A stretch of DNA of 8,494 nucleotides from JBAZOY01 sp041648505. GTDB lineage: Bacteria > Desulfobacterota > Syntrophia > Syntrophales > CG2-30-49-12. Where the stretch lies: the NCBI GenBank assembly GCA_041648505.1, contig JBAZOY010000087.1, forward strand, positions 1 to 8,494, read 5' to 3'. The stretch's first letter is position 1. The number at the start of each line of letters is the position of its first letter. The translations under genes were made by a program, and so were the position numbers. The notes beneath the pieces are model-generated. The model had not been told where the DNA came from. It did not search any database and was given only the letters and a program-made list of their open reading frames with translations. Shown one piece after another: positions 1 to 7,050 of the stretch.

Positions 1-549
1 ATCGCAGATCTCGAGATAAACAAGGATCTCATGAAGTCCTTTCAGATATGCTGCCGCCTCTTCGGGACTTCTTATGTCCGGCTCACTGACAATCTCGATC
101 AACGGCACTCCTGTTCTGTTCAGATCAACGTAACTTGATGGATTGTGCTCGTCATGCAGTAACTTTCCAGCGTCCTCTTCCATGTGGATACGCGTTATGC
201 CTATAGTCTTTTTATCTCCGTTTAAATTAATCTCCAGGTGTCCGTGTTCCGCGGGAGGGTGGGCATACTGGGAAATCTGGTAACCCTTGGGAAGGTCAGG
301 GTAAAAATAGTTCTTTCTGGCAAAACTGCACTCCCTGTTGATCCGGCAATGGGTGGCGAGGGACATCTTAATGGTATATTCGACTACTTTTCTGTTAAGA
401 ACCGGCAGGACCCCTGGCATACCGAGGCAAATGGGACAGGTGTTGCTGTTCGGTGTTGCCCCGAACTTTGTGGAGCAACTGCAGAAGACCTTTGAATCAG
501 TAAGAAGCTGGGCGTGAACTTCCAGCCCGATGACAGGTTCATATTCCAT
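1..549 (-). CDS. gatB: Aspartyl/glutamyl-tRNA amidotransferase subunit B, N-terminal part (runs off the left edge)
   Basis: GatB is the tRNA-binding, kinase-like subunit of GatCAB. It activates the side chain of mischarged Glu-tRNA(Gln) or Asp-tRNA(Asn) with ATP and amidates it with ammonia channelled from GatA. The reading frame is open from the ATG at 549 to the window edge, giving 183 residues out of a usual 470-480. Visible family signatures are MEYEPVIGLEVHAQL at the start, KNYFYPDLPKGYQISQ (about 79-94), HMEEDAGK (122-129) and VDLNRTGVPLIEIVSEPD (141-158). Four cysteines (C23, C25, C38, C41) form the CxC...CxxC zinc site found in many but not all GatB proteins. The start ATG shares one base with the gatA stop (TAATG), and an AGGAGG lies 11 bases upstream inside gatA, so translation is probably coupled. 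Identification is firm; only the C-terminus is outside the window. Confidence 0.97.
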   Translation of the reverse strand, partial: MEYEPVIGLEVHAQLLTDSKVFCSCSTKFGATPNSNTCPICLGMPGVLPVLNRKVVEYTIKMSLATHCRINRECSFARKNYFYPDLPKGYQISQYAHPPAEHGHLEINLNGDKKTIGITRIHMEEDAGKLLHDEHNPSSYVDLNRTGVPLIEIVSEPDIRSPEEAAAYLKGLHEILVYLEICD

Positions 550-1991
550 TATAGATTAGGCCTCCTCTTTTCGATATTTGCATTATTTTCGTAGGCTGCG
601 GCGGCCTGTATCAATTTACCTTCTTCAAATGGCGCCGCCAGAAACTGAAGACCTATGGGGAGGCCGTTACCGGTGAAGCCGCAGGGAACGGAAATGCCCG
701 GGATACCTGCAAGATTGGCAGAAAGGGTAAATATATCAGAGAGGTACATCTGTAGTGGATCATCGGTTTTTTCCCCGATCTTAAACGCCGGGGTCGGGGT
801 GGTAGGGGTAACAATCACATCACAACATTTAAATGCCTTGTCAAAATCACCCTTGATGAGTGCCCGCACCTGAGACGCTTTCTTGTAATAGGCATCGTAG
901 TAGCCGGAGGAAAGTACGTAGGTGCCGAGCATGATCCTTCGCTTCACCTCTGCCCCGAAGCCCTCCGCGCGTGTCTTTTTATACATTGTAAGGAGATCAC
1001 GGCTATCCCCGGACCGAAAACCGTATTTTACCCCGTCATATCGTGCCAGGTTGGAACTTGCCTCCGCGGGGGCAATAATGTAATAAACGGCAAGGCAGTA
1101 TTCCGTATGGGGAAGGGATACCTCTATACACCTGCCGCCGATTCCCTCGATCACTTTAATTGCTTTCTGTACCGCTGTCATTACCTCGGGATCAATGCCC
1201 TCAATGAAGTACTCCTTCGGAACTCCCACAGTCAATCCCTCGATTCCTCTTGAGACATACTCGCGGTAATTAGGGACTTCTTTCGGTACCGATGTAGAGT
1301 CCTTCGGGTCATAGCCGGCAATTACATTCATCATGATGGCGCAATCCTCCACGTCTTGGGTCAATGGGCCGATCTGATCCAGTGAAGAGGCGAAGGCAAC
1401 AAGACCGAAACGGGAGACCCTTCCATAGGTTGGTTTCATCCCCACGACGCCGCAGAGGGCAGCGGGTTGCCTGATGGATCCACCTGTATCGGAAGCAAGG
1501 GCGGCAATGCACTCATCAGCAGCTACGGCGGCGGCGGATCCACCGCTGGAACCACCCGGTATCCTTTCCAGATCCCAGGGGTTTTTCGTAATGCCGAAGA
1601 ATGAGTTTTCTGTGGAAGAACCCATTGCGAACTCGTCCATGTTTGTCTTGCCGACGAAGACAGCACCCGCGTTTCTTAGTTTTTCTACTATTGTGGCATC
1701 ATACGGTGGAATATAGTTTTGAAGCATGCGGGAGGCGCAAGTTGTCCGGAACCCTTTGGTGCAAAAAATGTCCTTTAAAGCAATAGGGATACCGGTTAAG
1801 TCCCCAATCTTTCCTGCCTTGATGTCCAGGTCAGCTTTGTGGGCCTCTTCAAAGGCCGAATCCTTCATGAGGCTAATATAGGCATTGATAACACCATCTA
1901 CGTCATCAATCCGGTCGAACACAGACCGGACAATTTCGACGGAAGTGGTCTCGCCTGTCTTGATCTTTTTTTGTAGTTCATGGATTGTCAA
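549..1991 (-). CDS. gatA: Aspartyl/glutamyl-tRNA amidotransferase subunit A (amidase)
   Basis: GatA hydrolyses glutamine and passes the ammonia to GatB for transamidation of mischarged tRNA in the cytoplasm. The 480-residue length is normal for the family. It is an amidase-signature enzyme with a complete Ser-cisSer-Lys triad: Lys73 in PIALKDIF, cis-Ser148 in PGGSSGGSA, and nucleophile Ser172 in SDTGGSIRQPA. The spacing (+75, +24) is that of known GatA proteins. Other hallmarks are GKTNMDEFAMGSSTENS (114-130) and GMKPTYGRVSRFGL. The start is TTG at 1991: an AGGAGAGG stands 9 bases upstream (2001-2008), and the next in-frame Met is residue 43, too far in. It is followed directly by gatB in a one-base overlap. 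Unusually, it is separated from gatC by 312 bases that look inserted. No disabling changes are seen. Confidence 0.98.
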   Translation of the reverse strand: MTIHELQKKIKTGETTSVEIVRSVFDRIDDVDGVINAYISLMKDSAFEEAHKADLDIKAGKIGDLTGIPIALKDIFCTKGFRTTCASRMLQNYIPPYDATIVEKLRNAGAVFVGKTNMDEFAMGSSTENSFFGITKNPWDLERIPGGSSGGSAAAVAADECIAALASDTGGSIRQPAALCGVVGMKPTYGRVSRFGLVAFASSLDQIGPLTQDVEDCAIMMNVIAGYDPKDSTSVPKEVPNYREYVSRGIEGLTVGVPKEYFIEGIDPEVMTAVQKAIKVIEGIGGRCIEVSLPHTEYCLAVYYIIAPAEASSNLARYDGVKYGFRSGDSRDLLTMYKKTRAEGFGAEVKRRIMLGTYVLSSGYYDAYYKKASQVRALIKGDFDKAFKCCDVIVTPTTPTPAFKIGEKTDDPLQMYLSDIFTLSANLAGIPGISVPCGFTGNGLPIGLQFLAAPFEEGKLIQAAAAYENNANIEKRRPNL

Positions 1992-2303
1992 TTTTTAAAA
2001 CCTCTCCTGTTTAACAATACGCAATAACACCATTCATCATGGTCTTAAGAGACCTTTGCGAAATAGTCAAAATTGGATTCAGAAGGCGTGACTTAAAGAT
2101 TTTTCGGTACTATGCCTTCGTAGGGCAATGCCGGCAAAGGTAATTTCTGAGAGCTTAAGCGCGCTCTGTGCCTTTACAGCAAAGCGAGACGTACATGGTT
2201 GGAAATGATTTTTGAGCGCCGATGAATACAATTTTAAAAGTTCTTTCCTTCTCCTTATATATGTCTTGCGGCTTACCACATAAATAAAGGGCAGGGCTTG
2301 CAG
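1992..2303. other. Extended gatC-gatA spacer, probably an inserted repeat or IS remnant
   Basis: These 312 bases separate two genes that usually abut. I see no credible gene. A 66-codon open frame on the minus strand (2279-2079) starts with GTG, has no Shine-Dalgarno, and matches no family I know. The gatA-proximal end contains GAGACCTTTGCGAAATAG (2049-2066), which resembles terminal inverted repeats of some IS5-group elements; this is from memory and no partner end is visible. Just before it is a small palindrome, GGTCTTAAGAGACC (2041-2054). A TTGACT (2070-2065) with TAAGAC 17 bases downstream could form a weak promoter for gatAB. Polarity between gatC and gatA may therefore differ from a normal gatCAB operon. 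Confidence 0.45.
2001..2008 (-). promoter_or_regulatory. Ribosome binding site fixing the TTG start of gatA
   Basis: The minus strand reads AGGAGAGG, then 9 bases (TTTTAAAAA), then TTG. This strong Shine-Dalgarno match at standard spacing supports the non-ATG start. The ATG at 1981 is out of frame. Confidence 0.75.
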
Positions 2304-2588
2304 TCACTCTATTACCTTCGGGACACTGAAACAGCCCCCTCTTGCTTCGGGGGCATTGGCCATAGAAAGGTCGTGATTTAATGATTCCCCGATACTGTCA
2401 TCTCTGAAGGCATTAACGAGTGATATGGCATGGCTCATCGGCTCAACATCAGAGTCAACCTGGTTTAGCTTGTCCATGTATATAAGGATATCATTGAGCT
2501 GCGAGGTGAATTTCTCCTTTTCCTCTTCGTTGAAGTCAAGCCTTGCCAGATGTGCAACATGCTCTACCTCTTTCTTATCAATCTTCAA
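2304..2588 (-). CDS. gatC: Aspartyl/glutamyl-tRNA amidotransferase subunit C
   Basis: GatC is the small belt-like subunit that wraps GatA and stabilises the GatA-GatB complex. The product is about 94 residues, normal for the family. Recognisable features are the N-terminal helix VEHVAHLARLDFNEEE, a central ILIYMDKLNQVDSDVEPMSH, and the C-terminal motif NAPEARGGCFSVPKVIE that ends GatC proteins. I place the start at the TTG at 2588, not at the upstream TTG at 2594. AGGAG at 2602-2598 is 9 bases from the former but only 3 from the latter, and MKIDKKEVEHVA is the common family N-terminus. It lies 171 bases downstream of gspD, with a REP-like hairpin between them. Use of TTG here and in gatA suggests relaxed start codon choice in this genome. 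Confidence 0.96.
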   Translation of the reverse strand: MKIDKKEVEHVAHLARLDFNEEEKEKFTSQLNDILIYMDKLNQVDSDVEPMSHAISLVNAFRDDSIGESLNHDLSMANAPEARGGCFSVPKVIE

Positions 2589-2597
2589 TGCCAATTT

Positions 2598-2602
2598 CTC
2601 CT
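2598..2602 (-). promoter_or_regulatory. Ribosome binding site deciding the gatC start
   Basis: AGGAG on the minus strand lies 9 bases before the TTG at 2588 and 3 bases before the TTG at 2594. The spacing favours the inner start, shortening the longest frame by two residues. Confidence 0.65.
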
Positions 2603-2641
2603 GAATGGTTGTTCTTCCGGATAAGAAATTATTTTTTCGAA

Positions 2642-2670
2642 AGACACGACAGTTTAACGTGTCTGTCCCT
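2642..2670. repeat. REP-like palindrome between gspD and gatC
   Basis: AGACACG (2642-2648) pairs perfectly with CGTGTCT (2658-2664) around a 9-base loop. The right arm continues into GTCCCT, so the minus strand begins AGGGACAGACACG. GGGACAGACAC-type hairpins are, from memory, common dispersed repeats linked to REP-associated Y1 (IS200-like) transposases in deltaproteobacteria and others. Neither strand shows a T-run directly after the stem, so it is a poor intrinsic terminator. It sits 90 bases after the gspD stop and about 54 bases before gatC, where it could still affect mRNA processing. Confidence 0.5.
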
Positions 2671-2759
2671 GAAAATTAAACAATCTAATATCATACCAAA
2701 GCTACTTTGAAAATAGTTTAATCTCCTTGCGGTTGACGGAAATTGATCTCCGTACGGCC

Positions 2760-4895
2760 TCAATCTTTATCATTGATCTTGATCTTATAGTTCGGTTCCG
2801 CCTTCTTTACCTCCGGTATTTTTGAGAATTTATTGATAGCATCTTCAACCTGCTGTCCTTTTTTGAGTTTAATATCATAAATCATGCCTTTCCTGATTTT
2901 AGTTACAGATGCACCCTGCATGATAATTATAGACTGAACTGTTTCAGGTGTAACACCTTCTTTAAACTCAATGATCAGCTCTCCTTCTTCAGAAAACTGT
3001 TTCCCCTCATCTGTGAAATTCTTTAATTTATCCTTTGAAAGCTGCTCCAGAGATTCTGTCTCTCTAATCACATGGGGTGTCAGGAATACCAAAAGGTTTG
3101 TCTTCTTCTTCTCAATAGATTTGTATTTAAATAGCCATCCCAGCAGGGGGATATCTCCGAGAAGAGGAACCTTCGTTATTGTCTCCTGTTCCTGCTCCTG
3201 CAACAGACCTCCTATCACAACGGTCTGTTTATCTTTCACCACCACAGATGTTCTTGTTGATCTCTTCGTGGTGGTGGGACCTATCGAGATAGTAATATTA
3301 GAATCAGCTTCTGCCTTCACGCTCGAGATCTCCTGGTATATATCGAGTTTTACATAATCTCCTTCCGTGATCTGAGGGGTGATTTTTAATGAAATTCCCA
3401 CATCTTTCCGCTCAATGGAGGTGAGAACAGTACCGGTCGTAGTAAGATCTCTCTCCCTTTTTGATACAAAAGGCACGTTTTCACCAACTACAATTTCGGC
3501 CTCTTTATTGTCTGATGTAAGAATCTGTGGAGTTGAGAGTACATTTACAGTACCCTTAAAATCACTAAGATTGAAAAGTGCCGTAATACCGGGGACTTTC
3601 ATGTCTGATGTTGCTCCTGATACAAAATCCTGCGGGATTGTAAAGTAATTGGAAACACCTCCTAATGTCAGCCCGGTCAGCCCGGTCAGTATAGAGCTAA
3701 TAGTAGTTGTATCTACTGAACCAACACCTGCTATAAAAACGGGTTCTCCATCCTTTTTGATCGCTGCCCGCCATTTTGTCCCGAGTTCAAGAAGTTTATC
3801 AATGGAAACCTCTGCGATCATTACCTCCACGAACACCTGCCTTCTCCTCTTATCCAACTGTCTTATTACTTGAGCTAAATTTTGATAATCAGAGGGAGAG
3901 GCAACAATTATCAGGGCATTGGAGGTTTTATCCGCAGTGATGCTTATACCCCTTAAGGCCTCAGATACAGCCATTGTCCCGGGCTTTTGTTCAGATTGTG
4001 AACCCTTATTTATGAGACCTTCCAACACCTTTGCAAGTTCGGTAGCATCAGCGTTTTCAAGGAAATAGATGTTTATCATTCCCCGGGCCTCCGGGGAAGG
4101 GACATCGAGCAGCTCAATGAGGGATTTCATTTCTCTGGTCTCGTTTTTATCACCAAAGAGAACGACAGCGTTCAACCTCTGGTCTGCGATCGCTTTTGCT
4201 GCTTCGGCAGGGGAGAGTGTCCTGCGTGACGCTTGGCGCCTTCGGCCGAAACCTTCGTTAATCATCTTGGCAACAGCATCGGCACCGGCATGCTTAAGAC
4301 AAATAATCTCAGGTGGTTCAGTCAGGGAGGGCCGGTCAATAAGTTCCATGATCGAGAGGATCTTCTCTATATTTACACCTGAGTCTATCACTAAAAGCAG
4401 ATTTCCAGGTCCGAACGCTGATGCATAACCATCCTTTGATACGATGGGCTGAATAAACTTAAGGGCATCATCGGAGGATATATCCTTGAGGGAGATGAGT
4501 CTTGCGATGTAGCCCTCATTGACGGGCTGTTTATCTGTCGTAACTTTGATTCCTCTCTGTTTTGCCTCAGAGACAGGAATGATCTTGTAGGCATCAACTC
4601 CTGAGGGTACAACGGTAAAACCCTTCAGTTCCAATACGGACGTAAAGAGGTTGAATGCGTCGGATATACTTATCTTTGATGGTGCGATAATCGTTATCTT
4701 TCCCTTTACCCTTTCATCAAAGATGAAATTTTTCTGGGTGAGTTCACTTACAAATTTTGTAATGACCTGGAGGTCGACATCAACAAAGTTGAAGGTTACC
4801 TTCTCCCCTTTTTCCGCAAGGACGTTTGAGGGCACAAGAGAAAGAGATATCAAAGAGATGAAGATTAACAGAATCTTTGCTATTCTTTTATTCAC
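2760..4895 (-). CDS. gspD: Type II secretion system secretin GspD with an extra C-terminal propeptide-like domain
   Basis: GspD forms the multimeric outer-membrane channel of the type II secretion system. The 711-residue protein has a signal peptide (about 1-27, hydrophobic core ending SNVLA before EKGEK) and an N0 domain (about 32-107, FNFVDVDLQVITKFVSEL). N1 (about 127-190), N2 (194-265) and N3 (271-350) follow. The secretin beta-barrel (about 353-612) includes VFVEVMIAEVS, NVLSTPQILTSDN, VGISLKITPQI, VVIGGLL and VPLLGDIPLLGWLF. After the barrel, residues about 638-706 (IIEFKEGVTPETVQ to VKKAEPNYKIK) resemble a subtilase N-terminal propeptide rather than the usual pilotin-binding S domain. 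The start is GTG at 4895; AAGGAG lies 12 bases upstream, overlapping the gspC stop, with 16 bases between the genes. The T2SS assignment over other secretins rests on the N0-N3 layout and the adjacent gspC. Confidence 0.95.
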   Translation of the reverse strand: MNKRIAKILLIFISLISLSLVPSNVLAEKGEKVTFNFVDVDLQVITKFVSELTQKNFIFDERVKGKITIIAPSKISISDAFNLFTSVLELKGFTVVPSGVDAYKIIPVSEAKQRGIKVTTDKQPVNEGYIARLISLKDISSDDALKFIQPIVSKDGYASAFGPGNLLLVIDSGVNIEKILSIMELIDRPSLTEPPEIICLKHAGADAVAKMINEGFGRRRQASRRTLSPAEAAKAIADQRLNAVVLFGDKNETREMKSLIELLDVPSPEARGMINIYFLENADATELAKVLEGLINKGSQSEQKPGTMAVSEALRGISITADKTSNALIIVASPSDYQNLAQVIRQLDKRRRQVFVEVMIAEVSIDKLLELGTKWRAAIKKDGEPVFIAGVGSVDTTTISSILTGLTGLTLGGVSNYFTIPQDFVSGATSDMKVPGITALFNLSDFKGTVNVLSTPQILTSDNKEAEIVVGENVPFVSKRERDLTTTGTVLTSIERKDVGISLKITPQITEGDYVKLDIYQEISSVKAEADSNITISIGPTTTKRSTRTSVVVKDKQTVVIGGLLQEQEQETITKVPLLGDIPLLGWLFKYKSIEKKKTNLLVFLTPHVIRETESLEQLSKDKLKNFTDEGKQFSEEGELIIEFKEGVTPETVQSIIIMQGASVTKIRKGMIYDIKLKKGQQVEDAINKFSKIPEVKKAEPNYKIKINDKD

Positions 4896-4907
4896 GTCAG
4901 ATATATT

Positions 4908-4913
4908 CTCCTT
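4908..4913 (-). promoter_or_regulatory. Ribosome binding site of gspD overlapping the gspC stop codon
   Basis: AAGGAG on the minus strand begins inside the TAA stop of gspC (4914-4912) and is 12 bases before the GTG at 4895. No better start lies in that interval. The layout implies translation of gspD by ribosomes finishing gspC. Confidence 0.6.
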
Positions 4914-5793
4914 ATCTTATTTGATAGGTCATTGTCATCTTTGAATCACCCCTTAGAATATCGAGATTCACACTATCCATTCCTCTTAAGGCAGTAAACG
5001 CCTGAAGAGCGTTCTCGGGGGTGGAGATATTATAATCGTTTATCCGTAAAAGAACATCTCCGTTTTGCAAACCCAGATTACCGTAAATACCATTTTTTTT
5101 GATTTCTTTCAGGATAAAGCAGCTTTGTCCATCGCTTGTAATATTCGGCACCAGTCTCGCGTCTGTCATGATCTCATTGGGGTTATCCAAGTTATACAGA
5201 AGCGCTTTCTGGTTAACTATGTATTCTCCTCTGCCGATTTTCTCGGCAAAATCCGATGATTCCATGTTAACACGGCTAATGCCAGAATCGTTGATTATTA
5301 TAGCCTCCGTCATCGGTATCTCAATTAGTTTGTCTTCCTGTTTAATGGAGACCTTATACTTATCAACTTTGTTGAGTTTCCCAAGTCCAAATACTGACTC
5401 ACCTTTTTTAAAGATATCCTGTTTACCATCCTTGTCTGTAAAGACAGCATAGTTATGAAACCGACCCCCGGAGATTGTGCCGATCAGTTTAATGTCAGAT
5501 GAGTATGTAGTTTTATCTGATTGGGCAGAGGGGGAAGATAGCAGTTTCAAAGACCCCGCAGGGAAACCAAAAGGATTGTTTTTAAGGATGGACTCATACT
5601 CCTGAAAAGCCTTCTTTTCGTATCTGTGAGGTAGAAAATACGAAGCATTGGTGGATTTTACACCCCCTTTAGGGACTGTCGAAATAATATCTCTTATAAA
5701 AAATAAAAGGAAGATCAGCAGTAAGATTCCTATTGATATATTACATATAATTAATAGGTTAGAAGAGTAGTGTATTCTGTTAAATAAATTCAT
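4912..5793 (-). CDS. gspC: Type II secretion system protein GspC
   Basis: GspC is the bitopic inner-membrane protein that links the T2SS inner-membrane platform to the N0 domain of the GspD secretin. The 293-residue product has a short N-terminal tail, one transmembrane helix (about 12-33, LLIICNISIGILLLIFLLFF) and a periplasmic linker. An HR (homology region) domain follows (about 98-165, with IKLIGTISGGRFHNYAVF and the KGESVFGLGKL turn). A C-terminal PDZ-like domain (about 205-293) contains GIYGNLGLQNGDVLLRIN. Length and layout match PDZ-type GspC proteins. The start is ATG at 5793; no strong Shine-Dalgarno precedes it, so initiation may be modest. It is the first gene of the run, with a sigma70-like promoter about 90 bases upstream. 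Only gspC and gspD of the T2SS set are in the window; gspE-M must be elsewhere. Confidence 0.93.
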   Translation of the reverse strand: MNLFNRIHYSSNLLIICNISIGILLLIFLLFFIRDIISTVPKGGVKSTNASYFLPHRYEKKAFQEYESILKNNPFGFPAGSLKLLSSPSAQSDKTTYSSDIKLIGTISGGRFHNYAVFTDKDGKQDIFKKGESVFGLGKLNKVDKYKVSIKQEDKLIEIPMTEAIIINDSGISRVNMESSDFAEKIGRGEYIVNQKALLYNLDNPNEIMTDARLVPNITSDGQSCFILKEIKKNGIYGNLGLQNGDVLLRINDYNISTPENALQAFTALRGMDSVNLDILRGDSKMTMTYQIR

Positions 5794-5887
5794 TGTAACA
5801 GGCCATGGAATCCAGCCAAATGGGCTCAGGAAAAGACTTTAATAAAGAACTATTAAATGACATATTAACAGCTTTTCAAGCTTATTA

Positions 5888-5917
5888 ATTATAAGATAAG
5901 CAGGTATTTAATTGCAA
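5888..5917 (-). promoter_or_regulatory. Putative sigma70 promoter of gspC-gspD
   Basis: On the minus strand TTGCAA (5917-5912) is followed after 18 bases by a perfect TATAAT (5893-5888). A start near 5880 would leave an untranslated leader of about 87 bases before gspC. The surrounding 100 bases are AT-rich, and no operator or riboswitch structure is obvious. Confidence 0.55.
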
Positions 5918-6313
5918 CCTAAATCTGGCCGATGTTTTTAGGGATCGAAAAATGTAGTCTATTGCCTACTATTAGAGGTGATTTCAGAGCAAAAACTACG
6001 GGAGAGCAGCTTTAATTGAGGGGGGAAAAATTAGCATACATCATACATACACTGCGAAGATCGCTAGGAACGTTTGTTTACCTTAAAACAGTATGATTTA
6101 TGTCATCAGCAAATCGACGCCAGCCATCATAAGGATCGGGTAGAGAGAATGGTTTTCAGAAACAAATGATTACGGTGATACATATACGAACAAGGTATCG
6201 GTGTTCTTCTCATGGCCAAGGAAAAAGTTCTCCTGTAATCCCAAGATATTATGCGCTATTCACTACCACAAAACGGATAAAGTCGCCACCCTTACCCGCC
6301 CCTCCATGCTTCT
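5918..6313. other. Non-coding stretch upstream of the gspC promoter
   Basis: I examined all frames of these roughly 400 bases and found no open frame with a credible start or recognisable family. Stops are frequent on both strands. It borders decayed genes, so it may be more gene remnant eroded beyond recognition, but I cannot show that. Confidence 0.4.
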
Positions 6314-6661
6314 CTAAACCTCCTTCATAACCGTTTCAGGGTTAAAGGGTTTGACCACAAAACCCTTTGCCCCCGCTCCGATAGCTTCCCTTACCAGTAC
6401 TTCCTCTCCCAAGGCACTCACTGTAATTATCTTTGCTTCGGGATCCTTCTTTATAATTTATCTCGTTGTTTCGATACTGTTGGCACCGGACATAACAACG
6501 TTAATGATTACAATGTCGGGCTTCAGTTCCGTATAAAGCCGGATCGCTTCTTTACTATTCCTGGCTTTCCCGATAACACTGCAGCCTTTTCCCGCGAAGA
6601 TATCAGCCAATGTCTTTCTCATAAAGGCCGTATCATCCGCGATCGAGATTCTTGTATCCAT
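6314..6661 (-). pseudogene. CheY-like response regulator receiver, broken by an in-frame stop
   Basis: Read from the ATG at 6661, the frame gives a single receiver domain of 115 codons, about the size of CheY. It opens MDTRISIADDTAFMRKTLAD, where D9/D10 are the metal-binding acidic pair. Codon 68 is TAA (6460-6458). After it the same frame resumes with clear receiver sequence (KDPEAKIITVSAL, then AGAKGFVVKPF), supplying the switch Ser82 and conserved Lys104, and ends at TAG (6314-6316). The phosphoacceptor is also gone: the segment PDIVIINVVMSG has Asn54 where Asp is required, and the Pro usual after Met is Ser. GAGG lies just before the ATG. Loss of both the phosphorylation site and the frame indicates a dead gene. 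A stand-alone 67-residue product is unlikely to fold. The stop could be a sequencing error, but the Asn54 change argues for real decay. Confidence 0.85.
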
Positions 6662-6795
6662 AATCCCCTCTTTCATTGATTCACTCGTCCATATTTTATA
6701 CACCACGGCACGAAACATGGTAATGTGTAACGAATGACATGCTCGTAGTATCCGGGATTAGAAAGGAAATTTTAAAAATGAAAAAGTTTTAAATA

Positions 6796-7035
6796 TTAGT
6801 ACCGCAACGCATCAATGGTATTAAGAATGGCTGCTTTTCATGTGGGAAAATAGCCGAACAGGACACCCTACACTGCAGCGGAAAAAAGAAATGCGATGTT
6901 GACAGCCCATTGAATATCAAAGGGATCTTTACCACAATGTCCATGACTCCGATACTTCCGGCAAGCAGACTGACGACTACAACCGCTTCCAGTAATGTCG
7001 TAAGCGGTTTTATGACTCTCCGGCAATCATTTGGG
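6796..7035 (-). pseudogene. Remnant of a MacB/FtsX-type ABC transporter permease, C-terminal end
   Basis: Two frames on the minus strand together recall the end of a MacB-like permease. The first (about 7035-6915) contains LTTLLEAVVVVSLLAGSIG followed by VMDI, matching the first transmembrane helix after the periplasmic domain (LLxGIAxxSLLVGGIGIMNI in the family). The second frame (about 6920-6796) reads FDIQWAVNIAFLFSAAV, stop, GVLFGYFPT, stop, KAAILNTIDALRY. This is the family C-terminus, normally AFLFSAAVGVFFGYYPARKAA...ALRYE. The in-frame stops are TAG at 6870-6868 and TGA at 6840-6838; the latter sits where Arg is usual, a single C-to-T change. About 65-75 residues between the two parts are missing, so there is a deletion as well as a frameshift. 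Nothing of the N-terminal or ATPase part is visible nearby. Confidence 0.75.
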
Positions 7036-7050
7036 CGAGCAAAAGGCTCA

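Noticed and set aside
238..495. An 85-codon plus-strand frame over gatB
   Set aside because: It is antisense to unmistakable GatB coding sequence and has no independent support.
2079..2279. A 66-codon minus-strand frame between gatC and gatA
   Set aside because: It begins with GTG and has no ribosome binding site, no recognisable domain and no neighbour logic. It is treated as part of an inserted repeat.
2690..2695. TATGAT as the -10 box of a gatC promoter
   Set aside because: No acceptable -35 element lies 16-18 bases upstream, so I do not call a promoter there.
3663..3690. A 9-bp micro-repeat in gspD encoding LTGLTGLTLGG
   Set aside because: It is short, in frame, and in a Gly-rich loop region of the secretin where low complexity is ordinary.
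6458..6460. Programmed readthrough or stop-codon recoding in the CheY-like gene
   Set aside because: The stop is TAA, no recoding element is evident, and the phosphoacceptor Asp is also lost, so decay is the simpler explanation.
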